A stretch of 64,000 nt of DNA from Photobacterium malacitanum (lineage in GTDB: Bacteria > Pseudomonadota > Gammaproteobacteria > Enterobacterales > Vibrionaceae). Positions 20,461-29,829 of the stretch are shown piece after piece. The stretch is from the NCBI RefSeq assembly GCF_900185615.1, contig NZ_FYAK01000004.1:124001-188000 (forward strand). Direction: 5' to 3'. Under the pieces are notes generated by a model. The model had not been told where the DNA came from, searched no databases, and saw only the letters and a program-made list of their open reading frames with translations. A program made the position numbers and the translations under genes. The first letter of the stretch is position 1, and each line of letters begins with the position of its first letter.

Positions 20461-22449
20461 TTATTTATTAGTAATACGATCGAACGTTACAACAGAATAT
20501 GTCAATGGTACTAATTGCTGACGATCCTGCGCGACATAATCAATAAAAGCTTGAGCGTCGGTATTACATATCGTATTAGCAGCTTTACAATTTGGCGCTG
20601 CGCCTTGATAGTTCACTTGATATTTGTCGCCTACTTTTTCGATATTATTAACTTTAAATCCAGTAAGCTTGCCATCAACATAAGCAAGATCTACACGCCC
20701 AGAATGGTTTTTCTGTGCTTGATATAATGGCGTCCAACCATCATTTCCGGTTGCGTTATAATTGTTAATAGCAACATTGTACGTTTTGTTATCTTGAATA
20801 GGTGTCCAAACAGGATGCTGCTCAGTACCGGTCATTACCTCTACATTACTAAGCTTACCGGCTTTATGCGCTACGGTTTCTGTAAAGTTATAACGAATAT
20901 GACCACCATACGGGAACTTGCCTGCATGAGAACCCTCAGGAAGCGTCGCTGTAACCGTTTGTTGCAATAGTTGCTTAATCACCGCGCCTTTTACTGGAAC
21001 AACTGACATAAAATTAGAAAACGGTAATAGCTCTAAAGATATGTTACCTTCTCGATATTGTCCGGCTTCAATATTAGTACGAATACCACCTGCACCGATC
21101 AAAGAGAAATCCACTTTCATACCAGTGACTTTTTGTACTTGAGGCTCATTTGCCCAATAATATTGTCCTTCTGCAATTAATGGTGCAACGTCTGAACCGT
21201 GATTATCACTACCACGATCGCCTGGACGACGTTCGTGTTTAATTTCTAGAGGGACTTGAGCAATGGTCTTTCCATACGCTTTATCAACCGCAGGCTTATA
21301 TTTGCTATCAATACGCTGACGTAATAAAACATCTTCATCAGCTATCGTGATTTTCTCGTGATTATCAATAAACTGTTCTACGCGTATCGTTTCTACAGGA
21401 CTAAATTTATCTTTTTTGCTTCGATCTGCATGATGATAAAATTCATCATTACTTAGCAATGTATTATGCCCTACACATTGAGTCACATCGCCTTTTGCAT
21501 CAAAACTAACATTTACTCGACCAATCGCTTGTGCATATTCTCCCGCTTGAACAACACAAGTTTCAGATTTACCGTCAGGGTTCTTTACCATCTGGGCGTA
21601 TATGCCATTATTATTTAAGCCTAAATCAGTAAAGTCACCTAATAATGTATGTGAATGTCCACCAACAATTAAATCGATACCATTCACTTTTGATGCAACA
21701 TCTAAATCAACGGCGTTACCGATATGGGTTAAAGCAATAATATTATCAATCCCTTTGCTTTGTAGCATATCGACTGTCGCTTGCGCCGTTTTCACCATAT
21801 CATTAAATTTAACGTCTCCCGTATTAGGCGCAATATTTGGCATGTTATCAAGTGCTAAACCAAATACAGCAACAATGTTTTTATCTTTTGGTAACTGATT
21901 AATATCTTTGACAATTGTTTTTTTATTACCATCAAAAGCAAATACTTGGTAAGGCCGTAAATTGGTTTGATTTTTCAGAGCGGCATCTTGACTGGTATCA
22001 ATATTGGCCGCTAACACAGGGAAATTAACACTACTAATAAAAGCATTAAGTTTTTTATTATTTAAATCAAATTCATGATTACCTAATGCCATAGCATCTA
22101 AGCCCATTTTACTGAGCATATCCGCATTCATTGCACCATGGTTTAACTTAAAATAGGCACTGCCTTGCCATGCATCGCCGCCATGTAAAAACAATAAACT
22201 TTGATCTTCTTGCTTAGCTTCGTTTTTATATTCCTTCGCCATCGTTTGTAGGCGAGGATAGCCACCAAATTCATTATAGACACGTGTACCATCAGCTTTA
22301 AAGCTTGACTTCACTGGGTCAAAATTAGAGTGGGTATCATTAATGTGAGCAACCGTCAGTGAAAATGGTTGATGCTGAACAGCAGGTGGTGTTGCACAAC
22401 CAGAAAGCGCTAAAGCGATAGATAATGCGATAAGTGGCTTATTAAACAT
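20461..22449 (-). CDS. Lipoprotein 5'-nucleotidase / UDP-sugar hydrolase (UshA/NutA family)
   Basis: Secreted metallophosphatase that dephosphorylates extracellular nucleotides so that nucleosides can be taken up. A lipobox 'ALSGC' ends a short signal peptide, so the 662-residue protein is probably anchored to a membrane, as in Vibrio NutA. Dimetal-site motifs are in order: 'AHINDTHS', 'HGGDAWQGS', 'ALGNHEFD', 'THIGNA' and 'GGHSH'. The C-terminal substrate-binding domain includes 'GAGGIRTNI' and 'NYNATGNDGW'. AAGGATC precedes the ATG. It is monocistronic, between two terminators. DeoD at 58645 would act downstream on the released purine nucleosides. Confidence 0.92.
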   Translation of the reverse strand: MFNKPLIALSIALALSGCATPPAVQHQPFSLTVAHINDTHSNFDPVKSSFKADGTRVYNEFGGYPRLQTMAKEYKNEAKQEDQSLLFLHGGDAWQGSAYFKLNHGAMNADMLSKMGLDAMALGNHEFDLNNKKLNAFISSVNFPVLAANIDTSQDAALKNQTNLRPYQVFAFDGNKKTIVKDINQLPKDKNIVAVFGLALDNMPNIAPNTGDVKFNDMVKTAQATVDMLQSKGIDNIIALTHIGNAVDLDVASKVNGIDLIVGGHSHTLLGDFTDLGLNNNGIYAQMVKNPDGKSETCVVQAGEYAQAIGRVNVSFDAKGDVTQCVGHNTLLSNDEFYHHADRSKKDKFSPVETIRVEQFIDNHEKITIADEDVLLRQRIDSKYKPAVDKAYGKTIAQVPLEIKHERRPGDRGSDNHGSDVAPLIAEGQYYWANEPQVQKVTGMKVDFSLIGAGGIRTNIEAGQYREGNISLELLPFSNFMSVVPVKGAVIKQLLQQTVTATLPEGSHAGKFPYGGHIRYNFTETVAHKAGKLSNVEVMTGTEQHPVWTPIQDNKTYNVAINNYNATGNDGWTPLYQAQKNHSGRVDLAYVDGKLTGFKVNNIEKVGDKYQVNYQGAAPNCKAANTICNTDAQAFIDYVAQDRQQLVPLTYSVVTFDRITNK

Positions 22450-22570
22450 GGGTGATCCTTACTTGATGGTAATCGTTTGCGCCGCAAGCATACTCCACAT
22501 CAAATACCTTTTCAGCAGCATGTATCAAAATATTGTTCTTTTAAATGACTTATTTGTTTCGAATTAATGC

Positions 22571-22600
22571 AAAAACGGCTTCTTTAATAAGAAGCCGTTT
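22571..22600 (-). terminator. Intrinsic terminator of cytochrome peroxidase gene
   Basis: Perfect 12-bp stem (22573-22584 with 22589-22600), TAAT loop; the minus strand runs on into TTTTT. Confidence 0.9.
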
Positions 22601-22605
22601 CTATT

Positions 22606-24009
22606 TTATTGGAGTAATTTACCGTTATATTCGCCTGTCAGTGTTTTTAAATAAGCCGTGATTTTATCGACCTCATCTTGAGTTAACTTCACACCGACTT
22701 GGTACTGCGCCATATCAGCGACTGCTTGTTCTAACGTTTGTGCACTCGCATCATGAAAATAAGGCGCTGTTAAAGCAACATTACGTAATGTTGGGACTTT
22801 AAAACGATGCATATCATTTTCATCTTTAGTCACGTTATAGCGACCGTTATCGACATTTGATACATTACCTCGATCGTCAAAATAATCGTCTTTAAGTCCC
22901 ATAACTTCAAACGTCAAACCACCCATCGCTTCACCAGTATGACAAGTTTGGCACTTATTTTGTTTAAACAGTGCATAACCTTGTTGCTCTTCTGCTGTTA
23001 ACGCTGTTTTATCACCTTTTAAGAACTTATCAAAACGGCTGTTTGGCGTCACTAATGTCTTTTCAAATTCAGCAATAGCATCCGTAATACTATGTTCTGT
23101 AATACCTTTTGGATAAATAGCATCAAACTGCGCTTTTAATGCGGTATCTTGATCTAACTTACCAATAATTTGTTGCCAAGATACTGCACCCATTTCTAAT
23201 GGATTTAGTGGTGGACCACCAGCCTGAGCTTGAAGATCATCTGCTCGACCATCCCAGAACTGATGAATATTAAATACCGAATTAAACACCGTTGGCGCAT
23301 TAATTGGGCCTTTTGCTCCATTAATACCAGTCGAGGTATTCAAATTATCAACACCACCAGTATCTAAACTATGACATGATGCACAAGAAATAGTGTTGTC
23401 ACCCGATAAACGAGTATCGTGATAAAGCACTTCACCTAGCTTAACTTTTGCTTCATTCACTGCAAATGTAGTTGAAATTGGCTGTACTGCATCATATTTA
23501 AATTCAGCACTAACCTTTGGATCTGCATAATATTTGCTACGCTCAGACTTCACCCATCTCAATAATGTTTCAGTGTTCTCTTTTGATAAATCTGAACGCC
23601 AATGCATTAATAAATATTGCTTAGGTGGCATAGCATGATCAACTAGTACCGACTCCAACTTCGCCAGTTCAACCTCAGAGATAGGCTGATTATTCTGAAC
23701 CTGTTGCATTAATGCTGTAATGTTAAATTGGCGTTGTGCTTTTTTAATATCATGCTCCATCAACTGCTTAGCCACCGGCATATCAGCATAAAATGGCATT
23801 TTACTATCGGTAGTATGGCAATACTGACAGCCTTTTTCATTGAACAGTTGAAAGGCTTCTTTTGAAAGTGGATCTGCTTTAGCCAAATTCGCTTGCGAAA
23901 GATTGTGTTGAATTAAATTTTTATCGCCTTGATCGACTGCATATACCGTTGCTAAATAACCGACTAAACCAGCACTAATTGCACACGCTAGATATGTTGT
24001 CTTTCTCAT
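22606..24009 (-). CDS. ccp: Triheme cytochrome c peroxidase (YhjA/Ccp type)
   Basis: Periplasmic peroxidase that reduces hydrogen peroxide with respiratory electrons; E. coli YhjA takes them from quinol and supports peroxide respiration without oxygen. Three CxxCH heme-attachment sites are visible: 'CQYCH' near residue 61, 'CASCH' near 209 and 'CQTCH' near 354. Three hemes and 467 residues match YhjA rather than the two-heme CcpA class. An N-terminal hydrophobic segment, residues 4-24, is either a signal peptide or an anchor. 'GRADDLQAQAGGPPLNPLEM' and 'FKVPTLRNVALTAPYFHDA' are MauG/CcpA family blocks. An FNR-like box lies upstream. Confidence 0.92.
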   Translation of the reverse strand: MRKTTYLACAISAGLVGYLATVYAVDQGDKNLIQHNLSQANLAKADPLSKEAFQLFNEKGCQYCHTTDSKMPFYADMPVAKQLMEHDIKKAQRQFNITALMQQVQNNQPISEVELAKLESVLVDHAMPPKQYLLMHWRSDLSKENTETLLRWVKSERSKYYADPKVSAEFKYDAVQPISTTFAVNEAKVKLGEVLYHDTRLSGDNTISCASCHSLDTGGVDNLNTSTGINGAKGPINAPTVFNSVFNIHQFWDGRADDLQAQAGGPPLNPLEMGAVSWQQIIGKLDQDTALKAQFDAIYPKGITEHSITDAIAEFEKTLVTPNSRFDKFLKGDKTALTAEEQQGYALFKQNKCQTCHTGEAMGGLTFEVMGLKDDYFDDRGNVSNVDNGRYNVTKDENDMHRFKVPTLRNVALTAPYFHDASAQTLEQAVADMAQYQVGVKLTQDEVDKITAYLKTLTGEYNGKLLQ

Positions 24010-24216
24010 GAAAATTCCCTATGAAAATATTTTGGAAGAAAATAATCGCTCGCAAGGAATAATTCAAAACGAAAAAAACGTACACTTTCATAGATAAATT
24101 CGATTAGGTGCTGTTCCCCTCATAGAAAATTAAAAATAAACCATAAATAACAATTAGATAGAAAATCAATAAAAATAATTAGCGAGAGATATAGCAAAAT
24201 TTAACTTATGCCTTTA

Positions 24217-24230
24217 TTGTTCTAGATCAA
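24217..24230 (-). promoter_or_regulatory. FNR-like box upstream of cytochrome peroxidase
   Basis: TTGTT-CTAG-ATCAA differs from the FNR consensus TTGAT-N4-ATCAA at one position. It lies about 207 bases before the start codon. FNR activates yhjA in E. coli; transfer of that regulation here is inference. Confidence 0.5.
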
Positions 24231-24375
24231 TTTATAAAGCAATCATTATTGAACTTTTGATGAGAATGCTACAAAAGAAAATCATATTTACTATTTTAAT
24301 CATATTTTCCAACACCTTAAAAAAACAAAAGAACAAAGATGATAATATCAATGTTCTTTTGTATGAAAATAAAAC

Positions 24376-26205
24376 TTACTGAGTGATTTTAAGATCGGTT
24401 TTAGGTATACAACAACATGCCAACACTTTACCTTGCTGCCGTTCTTGCGGTAACAATGCAGGTACATCAGGTTGCTCAACTTGCCCCGAGGTTAATGTCA
24501 CTTTACATACGCCACAAAAGCCAGCTCGACAGCTGTAATTAAGACCAATCCCCGCGGTTTCAGCTTGCTCTAATAATGTTCTTTGGTTATCACCACTAAA
24601 AACATGCCCATTGATATTAAGTTTTAGGGTTTGTTTTGGCGTTAATGTTCCACGTAAAGGTCCAAAGGCTTCTTGATGGTAACGTGCTGGAGAAACACCT
24701 ATTTTTAGCAATAATTTTTTTGCCGCAACCATAAAAGCATCTGGGCCACAAACAAACACTTGGCGCTTATCTAAATCACTGATCATTGCTAAATGACTCA
24801 AACTTAAACGGCCAGATTCACCTTGCCAGTCTCGTCGTGGTTGGCTAAGTACAATCCGTAAATCAAGCGATGGATGCATATTTTCAAGTTGATGTAATTC
24901 TTGTTGCGAAGGAATATCGGCTTCAGTACTGCATTGATGATAAAACACGACATCGCGAATATTATCATTATCAGATAAGTACCTCAGCATAGAGAGCATC
25001 GGTGTAATACCACTTCCTGCTGACAGTAATAATAATTTATCGGTATGAACACCTAGATGAAAGTCGCCATTAGGCTTGTCAGCAACCAATACATCCCCAA
25101 CTTGGAAATATTGGTGTAACCAGTTAGAGACACGACCATCATCGATACGTTTGACCGAAATAGCATAACGTCCTGGTCGAGAAGGACTCGATGAGAGCGT
25201 ATACCTGCGTGATATAAACTCACCATTAATTTCAAGTTGTAACGGCAAATGTTGGCCAGGTAAATAAGTCGGTAACGGTGATTGTTGATGTGATTCCAAC
25301 CAAAACGTTGTGAAATCAGCGGCAATGTCTTCTCGTTCAACACAAGTAAGTTGCAACTTCGTGGCTATATTATCGGCATACACTGGTTTGGGTTGTGTTT
25401 CTAGTATTTCGATTTCATCACCAGCACGAATAATACCTTCATTAATCGCCACTAAATTTTGACCAAAAAACACTTCACCCTGTTCATCAGCACGAAAAGT
25501 TGCCATGGTTTTTAAGGGTTCTTTAAGTGGACTAAATTCTCCCGTTAGAGGGTCAACTGTCGTCAAAATGCAACGCGCACACGGTTTGACAGCTTTAAAC
25601 TCCACCTCACCAATACGGATCCGCTTCCAGCTATCTTCTGCAAAAGCGTCAGTATTAGACACTACTAAATTAGTTCGAAACTGTGCCATTGTGTGCTGCT
25701 CACTGCTACGCTCATTTAACGCTGCTAATGATGCTTCACTGATAATCAATAGTGGATAACCGTCAGCAAAACTAACGTTATGTCCAATTTTAGGTCGTAC
25801 TCGCTGAGATTGTTGACCACAAAAAAGTAACTGTACTGAATGACCAATAATGTCACTGAACCATTGGTTGGCTATTACCGTGGTTGTATGAGCATTAAAA
25901 TTATCATTCCAGACCGTGGCTGCTGCCTCTTTCATATCAAAATCAGCATACTGTAAAACAAGATCGGCTTTATTTGGATATTGCAGCACTAACCCTGTCA
26001 TGGTCAATGTTGCATTAATTTTAACCATTTGGGGATATTTACGCGCAGTGATCATCGCACCATCATCACTAGCGACCATAAAACGTCGATCAAACGCCAG
26101 CCCTTGTTTTTCAACCCAGGCTTGAGATTGAGTTAACGCCGCAATCGATTTCACGGGATAAACATGTATATGTGATAATGTTGGTATTGTTAAGGATTGG
26201 CTCAC
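24376..26205 (-). CDS. MOSC-domain / Hcr-like NADH oxidoreductase fusion
   Basis: A 609-residue fusion. An N-terminal MOSC unit (about 8-250; MOSC_N start 'HVYPVKS', Moco-linked Cys in 'VKPCARC') precedes a ferredoxin-reductase module with the FAD motif 'RRYTLSSSPSRPGRY', the NAD-site 'LLSAGSGITPML' and 'VFVCGPDAFM'. A C-terminal plant-type [2Fe-2S] domain ('CRAGFCGVC', later Cys in 'VLACCCIP') completes it. The last two modules match Hcr, the reductase of hybrid cluster protein, and Vibrionaceae Hcr-like proteins can carry the MOSC front. Hcp itself is 18 kb away. I chose a GTG start at 26205 with GGAG six bases upstream, over in-frame ATGs at 26217 and 26229 with poor spacing. The physiological partner is inferred. 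Confidence 0.85.
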   Translation of the reverse strand: MSQSLTIPTLSHIHVYPVKSIAALTQSQAWVEKQGLAFDRRFMVASDDGAMITARKYPQMVKINATLTMTGLVLQYPNKADLVLQYADFDMKEAAATVWNDNFNAHTTTVIANQWFSDIIGHSVQLLFCGQQSQRVRPKIGHNVSFADGYPLLIISEASLAALNERSSEQHTMAQFRTNLVVSNTDAFAEDSWKRIRIGEVEFKAVKPCARCILTTVDPLTGEFSPLKEPLKTMATFRADEQGEVFFGQNLVAINEGIIRAGDEIEILETQPKPVYADNIATKLQLTCVEREDIAADFTTFWLESHQQSPLPTYLPGQHLPLQLEINGEFISRRYTLSSSPSRPGRYAISVKRIDDGRVSNWLHQYFQVGDVLVADKPNGDFHLGVHTDKLLLLSAGSGITPMLSMLRYLSDNDNIRDVVFYHQCSTEADIPSQQELHQLENMHPSLDLRIVLSQPRRDWQGESGRLSLSHLAMISDLDKRQVFVCGPDAFMVAAKKLLLKIGVSPARYHQEAFGPLRGTLTPKQTLKLNINGHVFSGDNQRTLLEQAETAGIGLNYSCRAGFCGVCKVTLTSGQVEQPDVPALLPQERQQGKVLACCCIPKTDLKITQ

Positions 26206-26402
26206 GGTGATCTCCATACACAGAAACATTCCTAATAAATTCGATCCAATTATTTAACATTTATCGCAAAATAAACAGCCAATAGTTTATTTATGAATAA
26301 TTATTTTGCTTAGTAGTGGCAAATTATTACGCATACAAAACCATTAGTTATGCTAGATTTATAGCATTTATTATTCCATCCTAATCCCCTCTTGGAGACG
26401 AT

Positions 26403-26975
26403 ATGCCCCTTTTACGATCCTTTTGGCACTACATTGTTCATTACTTTCCTAATGTAGGGTTACGCCACCTACACACAACCCTTGCAGGATTAATTATTCT
26501 GCAAATATTAAACAGTAATCTAGTTCACATGACTCATACTGGTGCAGTAAAAGCTGGTATGTTTAATACACTATTTTTATGGGTACATATTGTTTTAGGA
26601 TCGTTAACAGTACTTGCGACAATTGGCATGATTATTTTCATGTTAACCAAACAATCTTTTAAACAATTCTTTCCTTATCTTTTCGGGGAAAATGCTATTT
26701 TAAAAGACGATCTCAAGCAGATTTTAAAAGGCAAGTTACCAGAGCCTCGTGAACAGGGCCTGGGTAATGTTATTCAAGGGTTAGGTATTGGTGCATTAAT
26801 CTTAATTGAAGCTGCGGCATTAATCTGGCTTGTGCTGTGGCTCAATCACTCCCCTTATGCCAACGATGCACGTGAAATTCATAAATCACTAACAGGTTTA
26901 ATCGAAGCTTATTTAATTGGCCATGGTGGTATGGCACTACTGCACTTCTTCATTGAACGTAAGCGTTTTCAATAG
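26403..26975 (+). CDS. Cytochrome b561-like membrane protein
   Basis: 190 residues with four predicted transmembrane helices and His residues placed for heme ligation: 'LRHLHTTLAG' near the first helix, 'LWVHIVLGS' in the second, 'EIHKSLTGL' and 'YLIGHGGMALLHFF' in the last pair. This fits the cytochrome b/b6 or Ni-hydrogenase cytochrome b561 superfamily, which moves electrons across the inner membrane. A GGAG ribosome binding site precedes the ATG. It is divergent from the Hcr-like gene, with a shared 197-base promoter region. Electron donor and acceptor are unknown. Confidence 0.8.
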   Translation: MPLLRSFWHYIVHYFPNVGLRHLHTTLAGLIILQILNSNLVHMTHTGAVKAGMFNTLFLWVHIVLGSLTVLATIGMIIFMLTKQSFKQFFPYLFGENAILKDDLKQILKGKLPEPREQGLGNVIQGLGIGALILIEAAALIWLVLWLNHSPYANDAREIHKSLTGLIEAYLIGHGGMALLHFFIERKRFQ

Positions 26976-26992
26976 TCACTTAGCGATCACAA

Positions 26993-27017
26993 AGAGTTAG
27001 CCATTGTGGCTAACTCT
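26993..27017. terminator. Convergent hairpin terminator
   Basis: 11-bp perfect stem AGAGTTAGCCA/TGGCTAACTCT with TTG loop, between the convergent cytochrome b and LysR genes; only weak T-runs follow. Confidence 0.65.
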
Positions 27018-27042
27018 GACAAACTTCAATTGATTGATTAAA

Positions 27043-27912
27043 CTAATGATACTTAGTAAACAATTGCGACAGAGTATCTAATACCATTTGAATACGTGCG
27101 CTATGAACAATATCAGCATGTGTGACTAACCAGATATCATAGTGTGCGTTGAAGTCTTTTTCAGGAAAAATCGGCACGAGATTATCAATATCTGCCATAA
27201 ATTTAGGCAAAAATCCAATCCCGACCCCATTCTTTATTGACGTCCTTAATAATAAACTACTGTCTGCAAGCAGTGCAATTTTTGCTTTATCGATAGCTAA
27301 ACCAAACAACCTATCTGGAGATTTATCTATCATAGGAGCGTGAACGATCAAATCTAAACCAGCCAAAGAATCTGATGTTTTTGGGTAGCCATGTTGATGC
27401 AAGTATTCACTACTCGAATAGAGCCCCATTGGTGAGGTTAAAAGTAATTTTGTCACTAATCCTGGCGTTTCTGGACGAATATTTCTGATTGCAATATCAA
27501 TATTATGTTGCGTCATATCCCGTAGTGTCGTCGTGACATCAAGCTTAATACGAATTTCAGGCGCAGACGTTCTCAGCTGCTTTATAGCTGAAATAATAAA
27601 ATCAATGGCAATGGAATCGGTAGTCGAAAGAGTGATATCACCTTTTAACTGCTGATCAAAACCTTTAACTTTATTTTGCAAGATTAATGCAGCTTGCTCC
27701 ATTTCAATAGCCGCTAAAAACGCTTGATAGCCCGCAGGCGTAAACTCATAACCTTTATTGCTTCTAATAAACAACTGACACTTGAGTGAGTTCTCTAAAA
27801 TAGCAATGCGCCTGCCAACAGTGGCTTGATCGACGTATAGCTGTTGCGCGGCTTTGCGTAAGGTTTTTTCTCGTCCTAATGCGAGGAGATATTGTGTGTC
27901 ATCCCAATTCAT
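27043..27912 (-). CDS. LysR-family transcriptional regulator
   Basis: 289 residues, standard LysR length. The N-terminal winged HTH is clear ('NWDDTQYLLALGREKTLRKA', 'VDQATVGRRIAILENSL'), followed by a periplasmic-binding-like effector domain from about residue 90. It is transcribed divergently from the lipocalin-like and MFS genes across a 171-base gap, the usual arrangement in which the regulator controls the neighbouring operon and itself. The effector cannot be named. Confidence 0.9.
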   Translation of the reverse strand: MNWDDTQYLLALGREKTLRKAAQQLYVDQATVGRRIAILENSLKCQLFIRSNKGYEFTPAGYQAFLAAIEMEQAALILQNKVKGFDQQLKGDITLSTTDSIAIDFIISAIKQLRTSAPEIRIKLDVTTTLRDMTQHNIDIAIRNIRPETPGLVTKLLLTSPMGLYSSSEYLHQHGYPKTSDSLAGLDLIVHAPMIDKSPDRLFGLAIDKAKIALLADSSLLLRTSIKNGVGIGFLPKFMADIDNLVPIFPEKDFNAHYDIWLVTHADIVHSARIQMVLDTLSQLFTKYH

Positions 27913-28015
27913 AGTGTGCTGCAGATTTGTTGATATATAGAGAGATTATCGCAGCATTTTTATCATGCTACTTCATTTATTATTCCGTTGTTCAAAAAAA
28001 GTGTTTAATAAAATC

Positions 28016-28050
28016 AGTGAGTCTAGATAAATACTCACTTTGTTTTATTT
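28016..28050 (+). promoter_or_regulatory. Hairpin with T-rich tail in leader of lipocalin-like gene
   Basis: AGTGAGT (28016-28022) pairs with ACTCACT (28033-28039), followed by a T-rich stretch, about 45 bases before the lipocalin-like start codon. It could be an attenuator or the terminator of a short leader transcript. Confidence 0.35.
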
Positions 28051-28083
28051 TTTGGTTATTTCTTTTTTGTATTCGAGGTTAGG

Positions 28084-28485
28084 ATGAAAAGTATTATTGG
28101 TGCATGGGATTTATTGTCTTTTAAACACACAGTAATAGAGACAGGTGTTGAGTCTAATATTATGGGAGATAACCCTTGCGGACGGATTATCTTCACCAAT
28201 GACGGCTTTGTAAGTGTATTTATATCAAAACAAGGTCGAGAAAAATTTAATAAAGATAATGAAAATCTGTATAAAACCATGATGGCATATATGGGTAAAT
28301 ACACTTTAGATGGTGATAAGTGTAACTTTTATATTGATAGAACATGGAACCCTGATTGGATGGATATAATACTACAACGTCAAATTTCTTTCGAAGGCGA
28401 TACATTAGTTATTACTACCCTGCCGCAAATTGGTATTGATGGAAAATTAAGCACCGCCAAATTAACATGGAACAAAAGTAAATAA
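28084..28485 (+). CDS. Lipocalin-like domain protein
   Basis: 133 residues. 'IIGAWDLLSFKH' and 'CGRIIFTNDGFVSVFIS' are the conserved opening of the bacterial Lipocalin_5 (DUF1794-like) family, a small beta-barrel thought to bind hydrophobic ligands, often found beside biosynthesis or export genes. No signal peptide is seen. GAGG lies five bases before the ATG. The MFS transporter gene starts 36 bases downstream on the same strand, so the two probably form one operon under the divergent LysR gene. Confidence 0.75.
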   Translation: MKSIIGAWDLLSFKHTVIETGVESNIMGDNPCGRIIFTNDGFVSVFISKQGREKFNKDNENLYKTMMAYMGKYTLDGDKCNFYIDRTWNPDWMDIILQRQISFEGDTLVITTLPQIGIDGKLSTAKLTWNKSK

Positions 28486-28521
28486 TTAACGCAATTATTC
28501 ATATCAAGACTGGAAATAATA

Positions 28522-29712
28522 ATGAACGTTTTATTATATAATCAAAAGAAAGTCGCTTTGTTTTTAATTATATCAATATCATTCTTAATGGGCATCGCGA
28601 TTGATATTTATGTGCCGTCTTTGCCAAAAATTTCATCTTATTATCATACGTCAATAAAATACGCTGAACTGAGTATCTCACTATATTTATTAGGATATGG
28701 ATTAGGTCAAATTGTACTTGGTATTTTATCTGACACTTATGGGCGTAAGCGAATATTTATATTCTCATCGTTACTCTTTTTAGTAGCGAGCATTCTATGT
28801 ACAATAGTGAATGGGATGTTTGAGTTCAATTGCTTACGTTTCATTCAAGGTGTAGCTATCGCTGGATTAGCTTCAGGGATGAGAGCAATCATTGTTGATT
28901 TATTCTCTGGGTTAGAACTTAAGAAAATGGCGAACTATTTTGCCTTAAGTTGGGCGTTGGGGCCGATTGTAGCACCATTTATCGGTGCTAATTTATCCCA
29001 TTATCTAGGATGGAAAGCGAATTTCTATTTGTTCGCTGTCTATGTGGTTGTTATTTTGTTTGTGTGTACAACATTATTTAAAGAATCAAACAAAAACTTA
29101 GTACCATTAAAGATAACTCATATTAAAAATAGTTTTGTTGAAATGATCTCACATAAGACATTTTTATTATTAAGTATTATTTATGGTCTAAGTTATAGCT
29201 CTGTTTTAATTTTTAATACGGCTGGTCCTTATTTATTAGAAGTCAGCATGAAATACACGATATTAGAATATGGTTATATCGCTATGCTGCTAGGGTGTGG
29301 TTATTTTGTAGGTACAATTATAAACCGCATGCTTATTGTTAATTATAATAATGAACATATTCTAAAGTTAGGGGTAACACTAGCGATTATTACAGCATTG
29401 GCAATGCTAGTGATGGTGAATTTCTATCATAATATTTATATGATCATTATACCGCTGTTGCTAATGTTTTTATTTGTCGGTTTGATTGTGCCAAATGCGA
29501 TCGCAATAACCATGACGATTTTTCCTGAAAAGGCAGGATTTGCGACCTCATTATGCGGCACGATTGTCGGTATTATCGTGTTTGCTGTGACATCGTTCAT
29601 TAGTGGTATCAATATGTCATCGGTAACATTAGCTGTTAGTTATGTCGTTGTATTTATGATTGTTTACGGACTAAAAGTATGGGTATTTAATAAAAGCAAT
29701 CCTGACATTTAG
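28522..29712 (+). CDS. MFS drug/multidrug transporter (Bcr/CflA type)
   Basis: 396 residues with about 12 hydrophobic helices. Bcr/CflA-type features are 'DIYVPSLPKISSYYHTS' in the first loop, 'LGLGQIVLGILSDTYGRKR'-like motif A between helices 2 and 3 and the 'RFIQGVAIAGLASGMRAI' helix. Such carriers use proton motive force to export drugs such as bicyclomycin or chloramphenicol; the substrate here is not known. Its AT-rich codon use is slightly stronger than that of neighbouring housekeeping genes. It is the second gene of the lipocalin-MFS unit. Confidence 0.85.
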   Translation: MNVLLYNQKKVALFLIISISFLMGIAIDIYVPSLPKISSYYHTSIKYAELSISLYLLGYGLGQIVLGILSDTYGRKRIFIFSSLLFLVASILCTIVNGMFEFNCLRFIQGVAIAGLASGMRAIIVDLFSGLELKKMANYFALSWALGPIVAPFIGANLSHYLGWKANFYLFAVYVVVILFVCTTLFKESNKNLVPLKITHIKNSFVEMISHKTFLLLSIIYGLSYSSVLIFNTAGPYLLEVSMKYTILEYGYIAMLLGCGYFVGTIINRMLIVNYNNEHILKLGVTLAIITALAMLVMVNFYHNIYMIIIPLLLMFLFVGLIVPNAIAITMTIFPEKAGFATSLCGTIVGIIVFAVTSFISGINMSSVTLAVSYVVVFMIVYGLKVWVFNKSNPDI

Positions 29713-29792
29713 TAATCAATCAATAACACTATTCATGGTTTACAATAGCGTTAACTCTCAATATATCGCTAGAATGGTATTTTAAAGCGAAA

Positions 29793-29819
29793 AAAGCAGA
29801 GCTCAAAGCTCTGCTTTCT
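29793..29819. terminator. Intrinsic terminator between MFS and terC genes
   Basis: 11-bp perfect stem AAAGCAGAGCT/AGCTCTGCTTT with a CAA loop, T-run on the plus strand and A-run before it, so it can serve both convergent genes. Confidence 0.9.
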
Positions 29820-29829
29820 TATTTGAGGC

